Positions 17,204 to 28,641 of a stretch of DNA of 64,000 nt are shown one piece after another. Source of the DNA: Acetobacter fallax (GTDB lineage Bacteria > Pseudomonadota > Alphaproteobacteria > Acetobacterales > Acetobacteraceae); contig NZ_WOSX01000008.1 of the NCBI RefSeq assembly GCF_011516735.1, positions 1 through 64,000 of the forward strand. The letters run 5' to 3'. Within the stretch, counting starts at the first letter, position 1. The number at the start of each line of letters is the position of its first letter. Below the pieces are notes generated by a model. That model worked only from the letters and a program-made list of their open reading frames with translations. It ran no database searches and was not told where the DNA came from. The translations under genes were made by a program, and so were the position numbers.

Positions 17204-18454
17204 ATGTCCAGATCCGGCGAGACAGGTCCGTCCACAGTCCCGGCTGAAACCCGGACGGGAGAAGCCTCCCCCGGCGTCGCCACCGCCGCCACTGTCGCCC
17301 CCATCACCGACGCCGACATCACGGCCCGTACCGACAGTTATTTCAATCGCACCCGGGCCATTGTCAGCCGTTTCGGTGACTGTGTCGTCACCTACGCCGT
17401 GTTCATCCGCCGCCCGGTGCTCTCCGCCACGGCCATCCTCGAACTCTGGCTGAAAAACATCTCCCGCGAACGCGGCATCGAAATCATCGTTGAAACCACC
17501 CACGCCGAAGGCGAATGGGTGGGCGCCGGAGAGCCGCTGCTCTACATCACCGGCTTCTTTTCGCACCTCGCCGACCTCGAAACCCTGGTCCTGCAAAAAC
17601 TCGGTCCCCCCTGTGTCGCCGCCCACCGCGCCTACCAGATGGCGCTCTCCCTGCCCAAAGCGCAGTTCCTCGCCATGGAAGCCCGCCACTGCGCCGGTTA
17701 CGAAATGCAGGAACTGATGGCCTACGGTGCCTCCGTCGGCAGCCGTGCCGCGCAGAAACAGGGCGCCGTCGGCTTCATCGGCGGTGCGAACGATGCCACC
17801 GCCGCCTTCTTCGGCCAGACCCACGGCTTCGGTACCATGCCTCACGCCCTGATCGGTTATGCCGGCTCCACCCTCCGTGCCGCCGAAATGTTTCACGAAA
17901 CCTATCCGGAGACCGATCTCGTCGTCCTGGTTGATTACTACGGCAAGGAAATCACCGACGCGCTCTCCGTCTGCCGACGCTTCCCCGAACTCGCCGCCGC
18001 CGGCAGGGTCGCGGTCCGGCTCGACACCCATGGCGGTCGTTTTCTCGAAGGCCTGGACCCGCAGGAATCCTACGCCGTGGTGGATCGCCATGTCCCCGAA
18101 GCCATCCGCCGCTACCGCTCCGAAAGCGAACTCCGCAACCTCATCGGAACCGGCGTCTCCGCAGCAGCCATCTGGCGGATGCGCGAAGCCCTGGATGAAG
18201 CCGGGTTTGACAAAGTTCGCATCGTCGTCTCTTCCGGCTTCGGCGTCACCAAATGCGCCTGTATGGCCGACGCCAACGCCCCGATCGACGTCGTGGGTAC
18301 CGGCTCCTTCATTCCGAAGCTCTGGAACGAGACCTACGCCACCGCCGATATCGTGACCTATGATGGCGTGGAAAGCGTGAAAATCGGCCGCGAATTCCTG
18401 CTCCCGTCCTTCCGCCGCGCCGAGGCCGCCAGACGGCGGCCCCAACACTCCTGA
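17204..18454 (+). CDS. pncB: Nicotinate phosphoribosyltransferase
   Basis: This 416-residue enzyme makes nicotinate mononucleotide from nicotinate and PRPP in the NAD salvage (Preiss-Handler) pathway. Family segments include DSYFNRTRAIV near residue 45, AMEARHCAGYEMQELMAYGA and the phosphate-binding region VRLDTHGGRF. The later ones are VSSGFGVTKCACM and IDVVGTGSF. These match the alphaproteobacterial and archaeal form rather than E. coli PncB. The first 35 residues are Thr/Pro/Gly-rich and probably disordered. The ATG at 17204 follows AAGGACGG. An 18547 gene of unknown function follows 92 bp later. Confidence 0.88.
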   Translation: MSRSGETGPSTVPAETRTGEASPGVATAATVAPITDADITARTDSYFNRTRAIVSRFGDCVVTYAVFIRRPVLSATAILELWLKNISRERGIEIIVETTHAEGEWVGAGEPLLYITGFFSHLADLETLVLQKLGPPCVAAHRAYQMALSLPKAQFLAMEARHCAGYEMQELMAYGASVGSRAAQKQGAVGFIGGANDATAAFFGQTHGFGTMPHALIGYAGSTLRAAEMFHETYPETDLVVLVDYYGKEITDALSVCRRFPELAAAGRVAVRLDTHGGRFLEGLDPQESYAVVDRHVPEAIRRYRSESELRNLIGTGVSAAAIWRMREALDEAGFDKVRIVVSSGFGVTKCACMADANAPIDVVGTGSFIPKLWNETYATADIVTYDGVESVKIGREFLLPSFRRAEAARRRPQHS

Positions 18455-18546
18455 ACAGTAAAACAACCAGAGCCCGAACGCTGGCGCCAGCCCGCGAGAG
18501 CCGGCGACAAACTTCCTGTCATGGCATAAATCCGGAGACCAGAAAC

Positions 18547-19026
18547 ATGCCCCCGATCGAAGACGATTTCGACGCAATGGACGACTCCGCCACCGAAGCC
18601 CCGGAAGGGAACACCGGATGGACAGTCCGTATCCTCGACCTGTCTGGCGGCGCGGAAGATAACATCGTCGAGGATATCCGTAATTTTCTGGACATCGCCC
18701 ACGCCAATGCCTTCGCCCGCGCCTATGTCCGCGACAGCATCGAAATCTGCCGGTCCGCCAGCACCACGCCGCGCGACACGCTGAACGCCTGGTTCGCGTA
18801 CGGTGAAAATGCGGAAGTGCTCGATGCCGGCGAGGAAGGCTGGAAATCGTCCACCGAACTCAACGAGTTCGTCGAACGCCCCGCGACCCCCATGGAACGT
18901 GACTGGCGCGCTCTGGACCCCCGCCAGCTTATCGATCCCGACGAACTGCCAGGTGCCGGACTGCCAGAAGACGGGTTGCCAGAAGATGAACTGTCGGAAG
19001 GCGGGACGGATGAAGATGACGTATGA
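18547..19026 (+). CDS. Acidic hypothetical protein with C-terminal pentapeptide repeats
   Basis: This 159-residue cytoplasmic protein of unknown function is strongly acidic. A central region (about residues 20-95) looks folded, with the segment NFLDIAHANAFARAYVRDSIE as a probable helix. The C-terminal 25 residues are Leu-Pro-Glu-Asp-Gly-type repeats (LPGAG, LPEDG, LPEDE, LSEGG). The repeats are encoded by four 15-bp DNA units. CGGAGACC precedes the ATG. It lies downstream of pncB with a 92-bp gap and converges on the TetR gene. No family recognised. Confidence 0.7.
   Translation: MPPIEDDFDAMDDSATEAPEGNTGWTVRILDLSGGAEDNIVEDIRNFLDIAHANAFARAYVRDSIEICRSASTTPRDTLNAWFAYGENAEVLDAGEEGWKSSTELNEFVERPATPMERDWRALDPRQLIDPDELPGAGLPEDGLPEDELSEGGTDEDDV
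18946..19005 (+). repeat. Four 15-bp tandem repeats within the acidic protein gene
   Basis: The units begin CTGCCAGG, CTGCCAGA, TTGCCAGA and CTGTCGGA, each 15 bases long and in frame. They encode a pentapeptide repeat (L-P/S-x-x-G/E). Such runs are prone to change in copy number. Confidence 0.7.
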
Positions 19027-19090
19027 AGCATCGCGCCCGGAGCCTCGCTGTTCCACGCCCTGATCGGAAAGATCATGGACTATCCGGCAC

Positions 19091-19753
19091 TCACCCCGCC
19101 TCATGCCGGAAAATTCCCACAATCTGAGCCGCAATTTCCGGCCGGGTCAGCCTCCCTTCGCGATACCACTCATCCGCCGTATTCAGCAGCCGCAGCAACA
19201 GAATGCGATAGATGGTCCGGTCAATCGCGGAGGGGAGGGGCAGCGCTGCAATAATATCGCGAAAAATCCTTTCAAATTCATCGCGTTTTCTGATCAGAGC
19301 GTCTTTGACCTCATCAGGAACCGACCGGAAATTGTTCATGATCGGCAACGTCAGCGATTCAGGATTGAGCTGTATCTCCAGCATCTCCACACAGGCCGCC
19401 TCCAGCCGCTCCCAGGGTGACCGGCACCCGGCAATCACCGCCCGGACCCGCGCCGCCGCCGCATCCAGCGCCTTGTCATGAATCTCGACAAATAAAGCCT
19501 CTTTCGAGGTGATATGATAATAAAGCGATCCCGCCTTCATCCCGGCCCGCTCAGCAATGTCGCGGATCGACGTCGCCCTGTATCCGCGCTCCGCAAACAG
19601 CGTCGCTGCAATTTCAAGAATTTCATCCCGCCGCTCCACAACAGAAGCCTCGCCGCTTCCGGCCGCCCGCGTGTCAGATTTCGGCTGACCGGACGAAGCC
19701 GCCCGGCCACGGTGAACAGCACCCTCTGACATCGTCGGTCCATCCTGTGTCAT
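19091..19753 (-). CDS. TetR-family regulator, probable repressor of the beta-oxidation operon
   Basis: This 220-residue regulator has an N-terminal helix-turn-helix (ATLFAERGYRATSIRDIAER followed by MKAGSLYYHITSKEAL) of TetR type and a helical ligand-binding domain. It diverges from the fatty-acid oxidation operon, the usual arrangement of acyl-CoA-responsive TetR repressors such as Bacillus FadR. An 18-bp inverted repeat lies in the shared promoter region (19916-19933). The ATG at 19753 has GGAGAGAT upstream; a longer frame to 19876 would place the N-terminus inside the promoter. Ligand identity (acyl-CoA) is inferred from context. Confidence 0.88.
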   Translation of the reverse strand: MTQDGPTMSEGAVHRGRAASSGQPKSDTRAAGSGEASVVERRDEILEIAATLFAERGYRATSIRDIAERAGMKAGSLYYHITSKEALFVEIHDKALDAAAARVRAVIAGCRSPWERLEAACVEMLEIQLNPESLTLPIMNNFRSVPDEVKDALIRKRDEFERIFRDIIAALPLPSAIDRTIYRILLLRLLNTADEWYREGRLTRPEIAAQIVGIFRHEAG

Positions 19754-19915
19754 GGCAATCTCTCCGGCACTGTAACGAGTCAGCCGCCTTGCAACCAGTC
19801 GGTGTCCCGGCAGCAGGAATGCGTGTCTTCCAAGGATGACAGATCGTTCAATCACCTGTGATCGAAGTGCCTGCATTTTCCACTCGACAACACGAACGAA
19901 CTACCCCCAGATCAA

Positions 19916-19933
19916 ATCTAACAAGTGTTTGAT
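19916..19933. promoter_or_regulatory. Candidate TetR operator, 18-bp inverted repeat
   Basis: ATCTAACAAGTGTTTGAT has the symmetric core ATCnAACAnnTGTTnGAT, with 14 of 18 positions conforming. It lies in the 270-bp divergent promoter region, 90 bases before fadN and 160 bases from the TetR start. TetR-family dimers commonly bind such sites. It is the best inverted repeat I see in the region. Confidence 0.5.
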
Positions 19934-20023
19934 AGATAAGCGAGGGGAATCGCCGGATGCAGACCATGACCGCACAAACAGACGCCTCTCAGCACGCAAC
20001 CCGGTAACAGGGCAGACAAAACA

Positions 20024-22267
20024 ATGCCTTCATCCACAACAACCATCCGGAAATGCGCCGTCATCGGCGCCGGCACCATGGGCTCCGGCATCGCAGCCCA
20101 TCTGGCCAATGCCGGCGCCGATGTCCTGCTCCTGGACATCGACCCGGCCCTCGCCGCCGCCGGCGTGGAGCGACAGCTCAAAGCAGGCGGTTTCATGCTG
20201 CCCGAATTCGCCGCCCGCATTCGCACAGGCAGCATCCGCACCGACCTCGCCCTGCTGTCAGACCGCGACTGGATCGTCGAAGCCGTCGCTGAGCGTCTCG
20301 ATATCAAGCGCACCCTGTTCGCTGATATAGCGACCGTAAGGAAACCCGGCTGCATCGTCTCGTCCAACACCTCGACCATCCCGCTCGCTGATCTCGTGCA
20401 GGAGATGGACCCGGCAATGGCCGGCTGCATGCTCGTCACCCACTTCTTCAACCCACCCCGCCAGATGCGCCTGCTGGAAATGGTCGCCGGACCTCGTACC
20501 CACCCGGACGCCATCGCCCGCATCAGTTCTTTCCTCACCATAGCTCTTGGAAAAACCATCGTCCCCTGCAAGGACACGCCAGGTTTCATCGCCAATCGCA
20601 TCGGCTGCTTCTGGCTCGCGGCCGGCCTCGGTGAGGCCCTTCGCCTCGGCATCGACATCGAGGCCGCGGACGCCGTCATGGGGAAACCCTTCGGCCTACC
20701 CCGTACCGGAATTTTCGGTCTCTACGACCTCATCGGCATCGACCTTATGCCCGGCCTGATCCGCTCACTTCAGGATAATCTGCCCGAAACCGACGCCATC
20801 CACGCTTATGCCGCCGAGCCTCCGCTGGTTTCGACACTGCTTGAACGCGGGCTGAAAGGACGGAAATCCGGCGCCGGATTCTACCGCGTCAGCAAAGACC
20901 GCCACACCCGCGACGTCATCTGCCTCCGCACCGGCGATTACCGCGAACAAAAACCCGCTCCGACACTCCCCGCCGACGTCAGCATGCTTCTGAACTCTGA
21001 CAGCATCGAAGGGCAATACGCCTGGGCCGTCATGTCCCGCACTCTGGCCTACGCTGCCGCTCTCGTGCCGGATATTGCCGACCGTCCCGACCTCGTGGAT
21101 GAGGCCATGCGCCTCGGCTACGCCTGGACCTCCGGCCCGTTCGAGCTCATCGACCGCCTGGGCGGCGCCTGGTTCGCGGAGCATCTTGCCAGTGACAACC
21201 AGCCTGTTCCACCCCTTCTCCGCACCGCCAGCTCCGGCTTCTACCGCGTCACCGACGGCACCCGCGAAGTCTTCGCGCCGCCCGGCCACTTCACCCTCAT
21301 CCCGCAACCGGCTGGCGTCATCACGCTTCCCGGTCTGCGCCTTACCCGGACACCCGTCTGGTCCGATAAGGCCGCTACCTTGTGGGATATCGGCGAAGGC
21401 GTCGGCCTGCTCGAATTTCACACCAAACTCAATGTGTTTACCGGCCCGCTGCTCGACGCCGTGCAGACCGCCCTCGCTCTTACTCCCACGCATTTCCGCG
21501 CGCTCGTCATCGCTAATGATGGCCCCGTCTTCAGCGCAGGCGCCGATCTGAAAGCCATGCTCGCCCTCTCGGAGGCTGGCAACAGAGAGGATCTCAGAGA
21601 ATTCCTCCTTGACGGACAACATGTTTTCTCATCCATCGCCCGCGCTCCGTTCCCCGTCATCGGCGCCGCCAGTGCCCTCGCCGTCGGCGGCGGATGCGAA
21701 ATCCTGCTACACACGCACAGAATGGCACTCCATGCCGAAGCAAGGATCGGACTGGTCGAATCCCAGGTCGGCCTGCTCCCGGGCTGGGCCGGTATCGCAC
21801 AATGGCTGCTCCGTCATAAGGAAGCCGGTCTCTCCCCGACAGACGCCGCAACCGCCGTGCTCCGTGGCGTCCTCAAAGGTGCTACCGCCTCCTGCGCCTT
21901 CGCCGCCCGTGCCGAACATCTCCTGCGCCCCTCTGACGGTATCGTCATGAATGCCGACCGCCTCATCGCCGATGCCCGTATGCTGGCCCTCGCCACCGAA
22001 CCGCACCGATCCGACGATACCACCTTCTTCCTTCCGTCACGTGACGTTCTCGAAACCACTCTCGAAGACCTGGCCCCGGCGATTACGCCCCATGACCGCA
22101 CCATCGGCAACGCCCTGGCCGACATCCTCTCCGGCACGGGACATCCCGTCAGCGCCAGCGACCTCACCGATCGCGTCACACGGCACTTCCTCGACCTCGC
22201 TCTCAGCGAACCGAGCCGCGACCGCATGCGCCAGATGATCGCCACCGGGAAACCTCTCCGGAACTGA
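20024..22267 (+). CDS. fadN: 3-hydroxyacyl-CoA dehydrogenase / enoyl-CoA hydratase fusion (FadN-like)
   Basis: This 747-residue bifunctional enzyme covers the hydration and second oxidation steps of beta-oxidation. The domain order is dehydrogenase first: the NAD site VIGAGTMGSGIAAHLANAG is at about residues 12-30, with catalytic His and Glu in THFFNPPRQMRLLEMV. The C-terminal hydratase domain has GGGCEIL and LVESQVGLLPG supplying both catalytic glutamates. This order is that of Bacillus FadN, the reverse of E. coli FadB/FadJ. It is the first gene of the operon; the acyl-CoA dehydrogenase follows after 31 bp. Regulation by the divergent TetR protein is likely. Confidence 0.92.
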   Translation: MPSSTTTIRKCAVIGAGTMGSGIAAHLANAGADVLLLDIDPALAAAGVERQLKAGGFMLPEFAARIRTGSIRTDLALLSDRDWIVEAVAERLDIKRTLFADIATVRKPGCIVSSNTSTIPLADLVQEMDPAMAGCMLVTHFFNPPRQMRLLEMVAGPRTHPDAIARISSFLTIALGKTIVPCKDTPGFIANRIGCFWLAAGLGEALRLGIDIEAADAVMGKPFGLPRTGIFGLYDLIGIDLMPGLIRSLQDNLPETDAIHAYAAEPPLVSTLLERGLKGRKSGAGFYRVSKDRHTRDVICLRTGDYREQKPAPTLPADVSMLLNSDSIEGQYAWAVMSRTLAYAAALVPDIADRPDLVDEAMRLGYAWTSGPFELIDRLGGAWFAEHLASDNQPVPPLLRTASSGFYRVTDGTREVFAPPGHFTLIPQPAGVITLPGLRLTRTPVWSDKAATLWDIGEGVGLLEFHTKLNVFTGPLLDAVQTALALTPTHFRALVIANDGPVFSAGADLKAMLALSEAGNREDLREFLLDGQHVFSSIARAPFPVIGAASALAVGGGCEILLHTHRMALHAEARIGLVESQVGLLPGWAGIAQWLLRHKEAGLSPTDAATAVLRGVLKGATASCAFAARAEHLLRPSDGIVMNADRLIADARMLALATEPHRSDDTTFFLPSRDVLETTLEDLAPAITPHDRTIGNALADILSGTGHPVSASDLTDRVTRHFLDLALSEPSRDRMRQMIATGKPLRN

Positions 22268-22298
22268 ATCCCCGTTCTCAAAAGAAGGAGACAGAACC

Positions 22299-24056
22299 AT
22301 GCCGTCTTACAAAGCTCCCGTCGATGAGATGATGTTTCTTCTCCGGGACGTTCTCGATGTCCGCTCCGTCTTCGCCGACATGCCCGAACAGGCCGACACG
22401 GATGAAGACACCATTCAGAGCGTGCTGGAGGAAGCAGGACGCTTCTGCTCGGACATCCTCTATCCCCTGAACATGACAGGGGATGTCGAAGGTTGCCGCC
22501 TCGAAAACGGCGCCGTCATCACCCCGAAAGGGTTCGCCGCCGCCTATCATGCCTTCTCCGAAGCCGGCTGGGGTGGCCTGTCAGCCTCTCCCGACTACGG
22601 CGGTCAGGGCCTGCCCCGCACCATCCAGATCCTCGTCGACGAAATGCTCTCCGCCTCCAACCTTTCCTTCGGCCTCTTTCCAGGTCTGACCCGTGGCGCC
22701 GTCGAGACAATCGAAGCCCACGCCACAGACAATCTGAAGACGCTTTACCTGCCAAAGATGATCGCAGGCACCTGGACCGGTGCCATGGCACTGACAGAAA
22801 GCAATGCCGGCTCAGATCTGGGTCTCCTGAAAACCACAGCGAAACCCCGCGACGACGGGTCATACACCATCACCGGAACAAAGATCTTCATCTCGTCCGG
22901 CGATCACGACATGGCCGAAAACGTGATCCACCTCGTGCTGGCCCGCCTGCCGGACGCCCCCGCCGGCACAAAGGGAATCAGCCTGTTCCTCTGCCCCAAA
23001 TTCCTCGTCAGAGGAGACGGAAAACCGGGTGTCCATAACAATATTTCCGTCGGCGCCCTCGAACACAAAATGGGCATCCACGCCCAGCCTACCTGCGTCA
23101 TGAACTATGACGGCAGTCAGGGCTGGCTCATCGGAACCCCGCATCGCGGTCTCGCCGCCATGTTCACCATGATGAACGCCGAACGCCTTTTCGTCGGTGT
23201 CCAGGGCCTTGGCGTGGCAGACGCATCATACCAGACAGCAGCAACCTACGCCCTCGAACGGCTCCAGGGCCGCGCCCCGAACAGCAACACGACAAGCCCC
23301 ATCATCGCACACCCCGATGTCCGCCGCATGCTCCTGTCCATGCGGGCCTTCATCGAAGCAGGCCGCGCCCTGACCCTCTTCACAGCCCTTGAAATGGACA
23401 AGGAAAAATTCCACCCCGATCCGGCCATGCGCCACGCCGCCGCAGGTCTCGTCGCTCTCCTGACCCCCGTCATCAAAGCCGCCCTGACCGATTTCGGCTT
23501 CGAAGCCACCGTGCAGGGCCAGCAGGTCCTCGGCGGCCACGGTTATATCCGTGAATGGGGCCAGGAACAGTACGTCCGCGATGCCCGCATCGCCATGATC
23601 TACGAAGGTACCAACGGCATCCAGGCCCAGGACCTCGTGCTTCGTAAACTCACACTCGATGACGGCCAGCCCGTCGCCCATCTGTTCGGCCTGATTCGAA
23701 AAACCCTCAACACAGCTGAGCCTGTCCCGGAACTGGCTTCGATCCGTCATGCCGTGCAAAATGCCTTCACGCACCTCGAAACCGTTACAAAACGCCTGAC
23801 AGACGGAGACCTCTCCTCCACCGAAGAGCGCAATGCCGCCGCCGTCGATTACCTCCGTCTCTTCGCGCTCACCTGCTTCGGCTGGCTCTGGCTGAAAATG
23901 ACCCTGGCCACCCGTGACAACAGCGACCAGGCAATCCGCAAGCTGGCAACAGCACAGTTCTTTGCCGACCGCATCCTTCCCCAGACCGCCTCACTTGCCA
24001 GCCAGATCGGCACCGGCAGCGCCGCTATCATGGCGCTCCCCGCCGAACTGTTCTGA
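22299..24056 (+). CDS. Acyl-CoA dehydrogenase (long form, with C-terminal extension)
   Basis: This flavoenzyme of 585 residues performs the first oxidation of acyl-CoA. It starts [19 protein letters not shown], the N-terminal signature of the roughly 590-residue subgroup that includes DmdC-type enzymes. FAD- and substrate-binding segments are [12 protein letters not shown] and [11 protein letters not shown]. The catalytic base is the glutamate in [18 protein letters not shown]. It has a C-terminal dehydrogenase-associated domain of about 120 residues. AAGGAGA precedes the ATG. The electron acceptor should be the ETF encoded next in the operon. Chain-length specificity cannot be read from the sequence. 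Confidence 0.92.
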   Translation: MPSYKAPVDEMMFLLRDVLDVRSVFADMPEQADTDEDTIQSVLEEAGRFCSDILYPLNMTGDVEGCRLENGAVITPKGFAAAYHAFSEAGWGGLSASPDYGGQGLPRTIQILVDEMLSASNLSFGLFPGLTRGAVETIEAHATDNLKTLYLPKMIAGTWTGAMALTESNAGSDLGLLKTTAKPRDDGSYTITGTKIFISSGDHDMAENVIHLVLARLPDAPAGTKGISLFLCPKFLVRGDGKPGVHNNISVGALEHKMGIHAQPTCVMNYDGSQGWLIGTPHRGLAAMFTMMNAERLFVGVQGLGVADASYQTAATYALERLQGRAPNSNTTSPIIAHPDVRRMLLSMRAFIEAGRALTLFTALEMDKEKFHPDPAMRHAAAGLVALLTPVIKAALTDFGFEATVQGQQVLGGHGYIREWGQEQYVRDARIAMIYEGTNGIQAQDLVLRKLTLDDGQPVAHLFGLIRKTLNTAEPVPELASIRHAVQNAFTHLETVTKRLTDGDLSSTEERNAAAVDYLRLFALTCFGWLWLKMTLATRDNSDQAIRKLATAQFFADRILPQTASLASQIGTGSAAIMALPAELF

Positions 24057-24087
24057 ATCAGGCAGAATAAATCGAGAGAAAATAATA

Positions 24088-24837
24088 ATGAAAACGATCC
24101 TCGTTCCTGTGAAAATGGTGCTCGACGCCAATGTCCGCCCCCGCGTCCGCGCCGACGAAACCGGGGTCGATCTTTCCGGTATGCGCCTGTCCATCAACCC
24201 GTTCTGCGAAATCGCCGTCGAGGAAGCCGTCCGCCTGAAAGAAGCCGGCCAGGCGGAAGAGATCGTCGTCGTCTCCATAGGCCCCGCTAAAGCTCAGGAT
24301 ACTTTGCGCCAGGCCCTGGCCATGGGTGCTGACCGCGCGCTCCTCATTGAAACCGCGGACTCCCCGGAGCCCCTCGCGATCGCGAAACTTCTTCGTGCGG
24401 TCGTCGAACAGGAAAAACCCGACCTCGTCATTCTCGGCAAACAGGCCGTCGATGACGACTGCAATCAGACCGGCCAGATGCTCGCCTCGCTCCTCGACTG
24501 GCCACAGGCCACCTTCGCCTCAGCCATCAGCGTGGAAGGCGACCGCCTGCGCGTCACCCGCGAAGTCGATGCCGGCCTGCAAATCCTCTCAGTCCCGCTG
24601 CCCGCCATCGTCACCACCGATCTCCGCCTCAACGAACCGCGTCACTGCGCGCTCCCCAACATCATGAAAGCCCGCAAAAAGCCTCTCACCGTCAGCAACC
24701 CCGCCGACTACGGCGTCGATACCGCCCGCCGCCTTACCGTCATCGCCGTCCGCCCACCCGCAACCCGCAAAGCCGGAATCCGCGTGTCCACCGCCGCCGA
24801 ACTCGTCAGCGACCTCCGCCAGACCGGCGTCCTCTGA
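24088..24837 (+). CDS. etfB: Electron transfer flavoprotein, beta subunit
   Basis: The 249-residue small ETF subunit carries electrons from acyl-CoA dehydrogenase toward ETF:quinone oxidoreductase. It starts [20 protein letters not shown]. The EtfB signature is present as [19 protein letters not shown] and the nucleotide-binding region as [23 protein letters not shown] 24088 follows GAGAG in a short AT-rich spacer. An upstream in-frame start at 23914 would overlap the previous gene and is rejected. It is followed by etfA after 34 bp. No ETF:quinone oxidoreductase gene is in the window. Confidence 0.96.
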   Translation: MKTILVPVKMVLDANVRPRVRADETGVDLSGMRLSINPFCEIAVEEAVRLKEAGQAEEIVVVSIGPAKAQDTLRQALAMGADRALLIETADSPEPLAIAKLLRAVVEQEKPDLVILGKQAVDDDCNQTGQMLASLLDWPQATFASAISVEGDRLRVTREVDAGLQILSVPLPAIVTTDLRLNEPRHCALPNIMKARKKPLTVSNPADYGVDTARRLTVIAVRPPATRKAGIRVSTAAELVSDLRQTGVL

Positions 24838-24871
24838 CACCACCCCGACCGATCCTCCGCAGGAGCCCTTC

Positions 24872-25807
24872 ATGACCGTTCTTCTTCTGGCCGATCACGA
24901 CCATCACACCCTCAGCGAAGCCACCGCCCGCGCCCTCACCGCCGCGAAACAGACCGGCAACGACATCCATATTCTCGTCACCGGCAGCGGTGTCAGCGCC
25001 ATTGCCGAAGCCGCCGCGACACTGGAGGGTATCAGCACTGTCCTGGTCGCTGACGATCCTGCTCTGGCCGCCAATCTCGCCGAACCACTCGCCGCCACCA
25101 TCCTCTCACTGGCCGGTCAGTACGACACCATCGCCGCAGCCGCCACATCCGTCGGCAAGGATGTCCTTCCCCGCGTCGCCGCCCGCCTCGATGTCATGCA
25201 GATCTCCGACGTCATCCGCGTCATCACTCCCGACACCTTCGAGCGGCCGATCTATGCCGGAAACGCAATCGAAACTGTGAAAACCGCTGATCCGGTCAGA
25301 GTTCTCACCATCCGCACATCTGCCTTCAACCCCGCGCCCGCAGGCGAGGGCATGGCGGAAATCAAAACCATCGCAGTGCCACAAAACACCTGGCGCACCC
25401 GGTTCGAGGAAGAAACCGTCACAAAGAGCGACCGTCCCGAACTCGCCTCCGCCAAAATCGTCATCTCCGGTGGCCGCGCCCTCGGTTCCGCCGACCGCTT
25501 CCGTGACGTGCTCGGCCCGCTCGCTGAACGTCTCCATGCCGCCATCGGAGCCTCCCGCGCCGCCGTCGATGCCGGATACGCCCCGAACGACCTCCAGGTC
25601 GGCCAGACCGGCAAGGTCGTGGCGCCGGATCTCTACATCGCACTCGGTATCTCCGGCGCCATCCAGCACCTCGCCGGTATGAAGGATTCGAAAATCATCG
25701 TCGCCATCAACAAAGACGCCGATGCCCCGATCTTTCAGGTCGCGGATTACGGCCTCGTCGGCGATCTGTTTGAAGTCGTCCCGGAACTCGAAAAAGCCCT
25801 TGGCTGA
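24872..25807 (+). CDS. etfA: Electron transfer flavoprotein, alpha subunit
   Basis: The 311-residue FAD-binding subunit forms a heterodimer with EtfB. The C-terminal FAD domain is clear: [29 protein letters not shown], then [19 protein letters not shown], and [19 protein letters not shown] with the EtfA signature. Its length is normal. GGAG lies about 8 bases upstream of the ATG. It sits between etfB and the thiolase gene in the same operon. Confidence 0.97.
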   Translation: MTVLLLADHDHHTLSEATARALTAAKQTGNDIHILVTGSGVSAIAEAAATLEGISTVLVADDPALAANLAEPLAATILSLAGQYDTIAAAATSVGKDVLPRVAARLDVMQISDVIRVITPDTFERPIYAGNAIETVKTADPVRVLTIRTSAFNPAPAGEGMAEIKTIAVPQNTWRTRFEEETVTKSDRPELASAKIVISGGRALGSADRFRDVLGPLAERLHAAIGASRAAVDAGYAPNDLQVGQTGKVVAPDLYIALGISGAIQHLAGMKDSKIIVAINKDADAPIFQVADYGLVGDLFEVVPELEKALG

Positions 25808-25845
25808 GCCATCGCGAAACCAGCCCGTCACACGGGGAGACAGTC

Positions 25846-27036
25846 ATGAAACACGAAGATCCCATCGTCATCGTAGCCGCCGCCCGCACCCCGCTCGGCC
25901 GCTTCCTCGGTGACCTGTCAGAGGCCACCACACCCATGCTCGGCGCCACCGCCATCACCGGCGCCCTCCGGCGTGCGGGCATCGCCCCGGATGCCATCGA
26001 CAGCGTCACCATGGGCTGCGTCCTCGGCGCCGGTATCGGACAGAACCCCGCCAGACAGGCCGCGCTCAGCGCGGGTCTGCCCCAGAGCACTCCCGCCGCC
26101 ACCGTCAACAAAGTCTGTGGCTCCGGCATGATGGCGGTCTTCATGGCGCACGATGCCCTGCTGGCCGGCTCCGCGAAACTCGCTGTCGCGGGCGGCATGG
26201 AATCCATGTCGAACGCGCCATACCTTCTGCCCAAAGCCCGCACCGGGTATCGCATGGGCCACAATACCGTGGTCGATCACATGCTGCGCGACGGTCTGGA
26301 AGACGCCTATGAAGGCGGACGCTCCATGGGTGATTTCGGCGAAGCGACAGCAGATGCCTACAAATTCAGCCGCGCCGACCAGGACGCCTATGCTGCCAGC
26401 ACGCTCACCAACGCCCGCAACGCCGCCAGTCAGGGCGCCTTCAGCGACGAAATCGAACCCGTCGTGATCCCGTCGCGGAAGGGAGAGATGCGCGTCACGG
26501 CCGATGAAAACCCTCCCAAAGTATCACCTGAAAAAATACCCTCCCTGAAAGCAGCATTCCGAAAAGACGGCACCATCACCGCCGCCAGTTCCTCAGCCAT
26601 CGCGGACGGCGCCGCCGCCCTCGTCCTCACCCGCCGGTCGCACGCCCGGGCCGCCGGTCTGCCCATCCTCGCGACAATCGCTGCCTGCGCCACCCATTCT
26701 CAGGAACCGGCCTGGTTCACCACAGCACCTATCCCGGCCACGAAAAAAGTGGTCGGGCGGGCAGGGTGGCGCCTCGCGGATGTCGATCTCTTCGAGGTGA
26801 ACGAAGCCTTCGCCGTCGTCGCCATGGCCGCCGCCCGCGATCTCGAAATTCCCGCCGATAAACTGAACGTTCACGGCGGCGCCTGCGCCCTCGGTCATCC
26901 CATCGGCGCGACCGGCGCCCGGCTGATCGTCACATTGCTGCACGCGCTGCGGCAACGTCACCTGAAACGGGGCGTTGCCGCTCTGTGCATCGGGGGAGGG
27001 GAGGCAACAGCCATCGCCATCGAATGCGAGGACTGA
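25846..27036 (+). CDS. Thiolase (acetyl-CoA C-acyltransferase/acetyltransferase)
   Basis: This 396-residue type II thiolase cleaves 3-ketoacyl-CoA, or condenses acetyl-CoA. The nucleophile is the cysteine in NKVCGSGMMAV. The second motif is NVHGGACALGHPIGATGARL, and the C-terminal base is the cysteine in AALCIGGGEATA. The sequence resembles AtoB/PhaA acetyl-CoA acetyltransferases, but the operon suggests use in beta-oxidation (a FadA role). The substrate range (short or long chain) is not clear from sequence. It lies 38 bp after etfA and 47 bp before the CoA-transferase. Confidence 0.93.
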   Translation: MKHEDPIVIVAAARTPLGRFLGDLSEATTPMLGATAITGALRRAGIAPDAIDSVTMGCVLGAGIGQNPARQAALSAGLPQSTPAATVNKVCGSGMMAVFMAHDALLAGSAKLAVAGGMESMSNAPYLLPKARTGYRMGHNTVVDHMLRDGLEDAYEGGRSMGDFGEATADAYKFSRADQDAYAASTLTNARNAASQGAFSDEIEPVVIPSRKGEMRVTADENPPKVSPEKIPSLKAAFRKDGTITAASSSAIADGAAALVLTRRSHARAAGLPILATIAACATHSQEPAWFTTAPIPATKKVVGRAGWRLADVDLFEVNEAFAVVAMAAARDLEIPADKLNVHGGACALGHPIGATGARLIVTLLHALRQRHLKRGVAALCIGGGEATAIAIECED

Positions 27037-27062
27037 TCCGGTTTCCGTCGAATAAAAAATAA

Positions 27063-28598
<1,536 letters not shown>

Positions 28599-28641
28599 GA
28601 AGCAATCCCCCGCCGATGCCATAACAAACCGGAAGGGAGGC

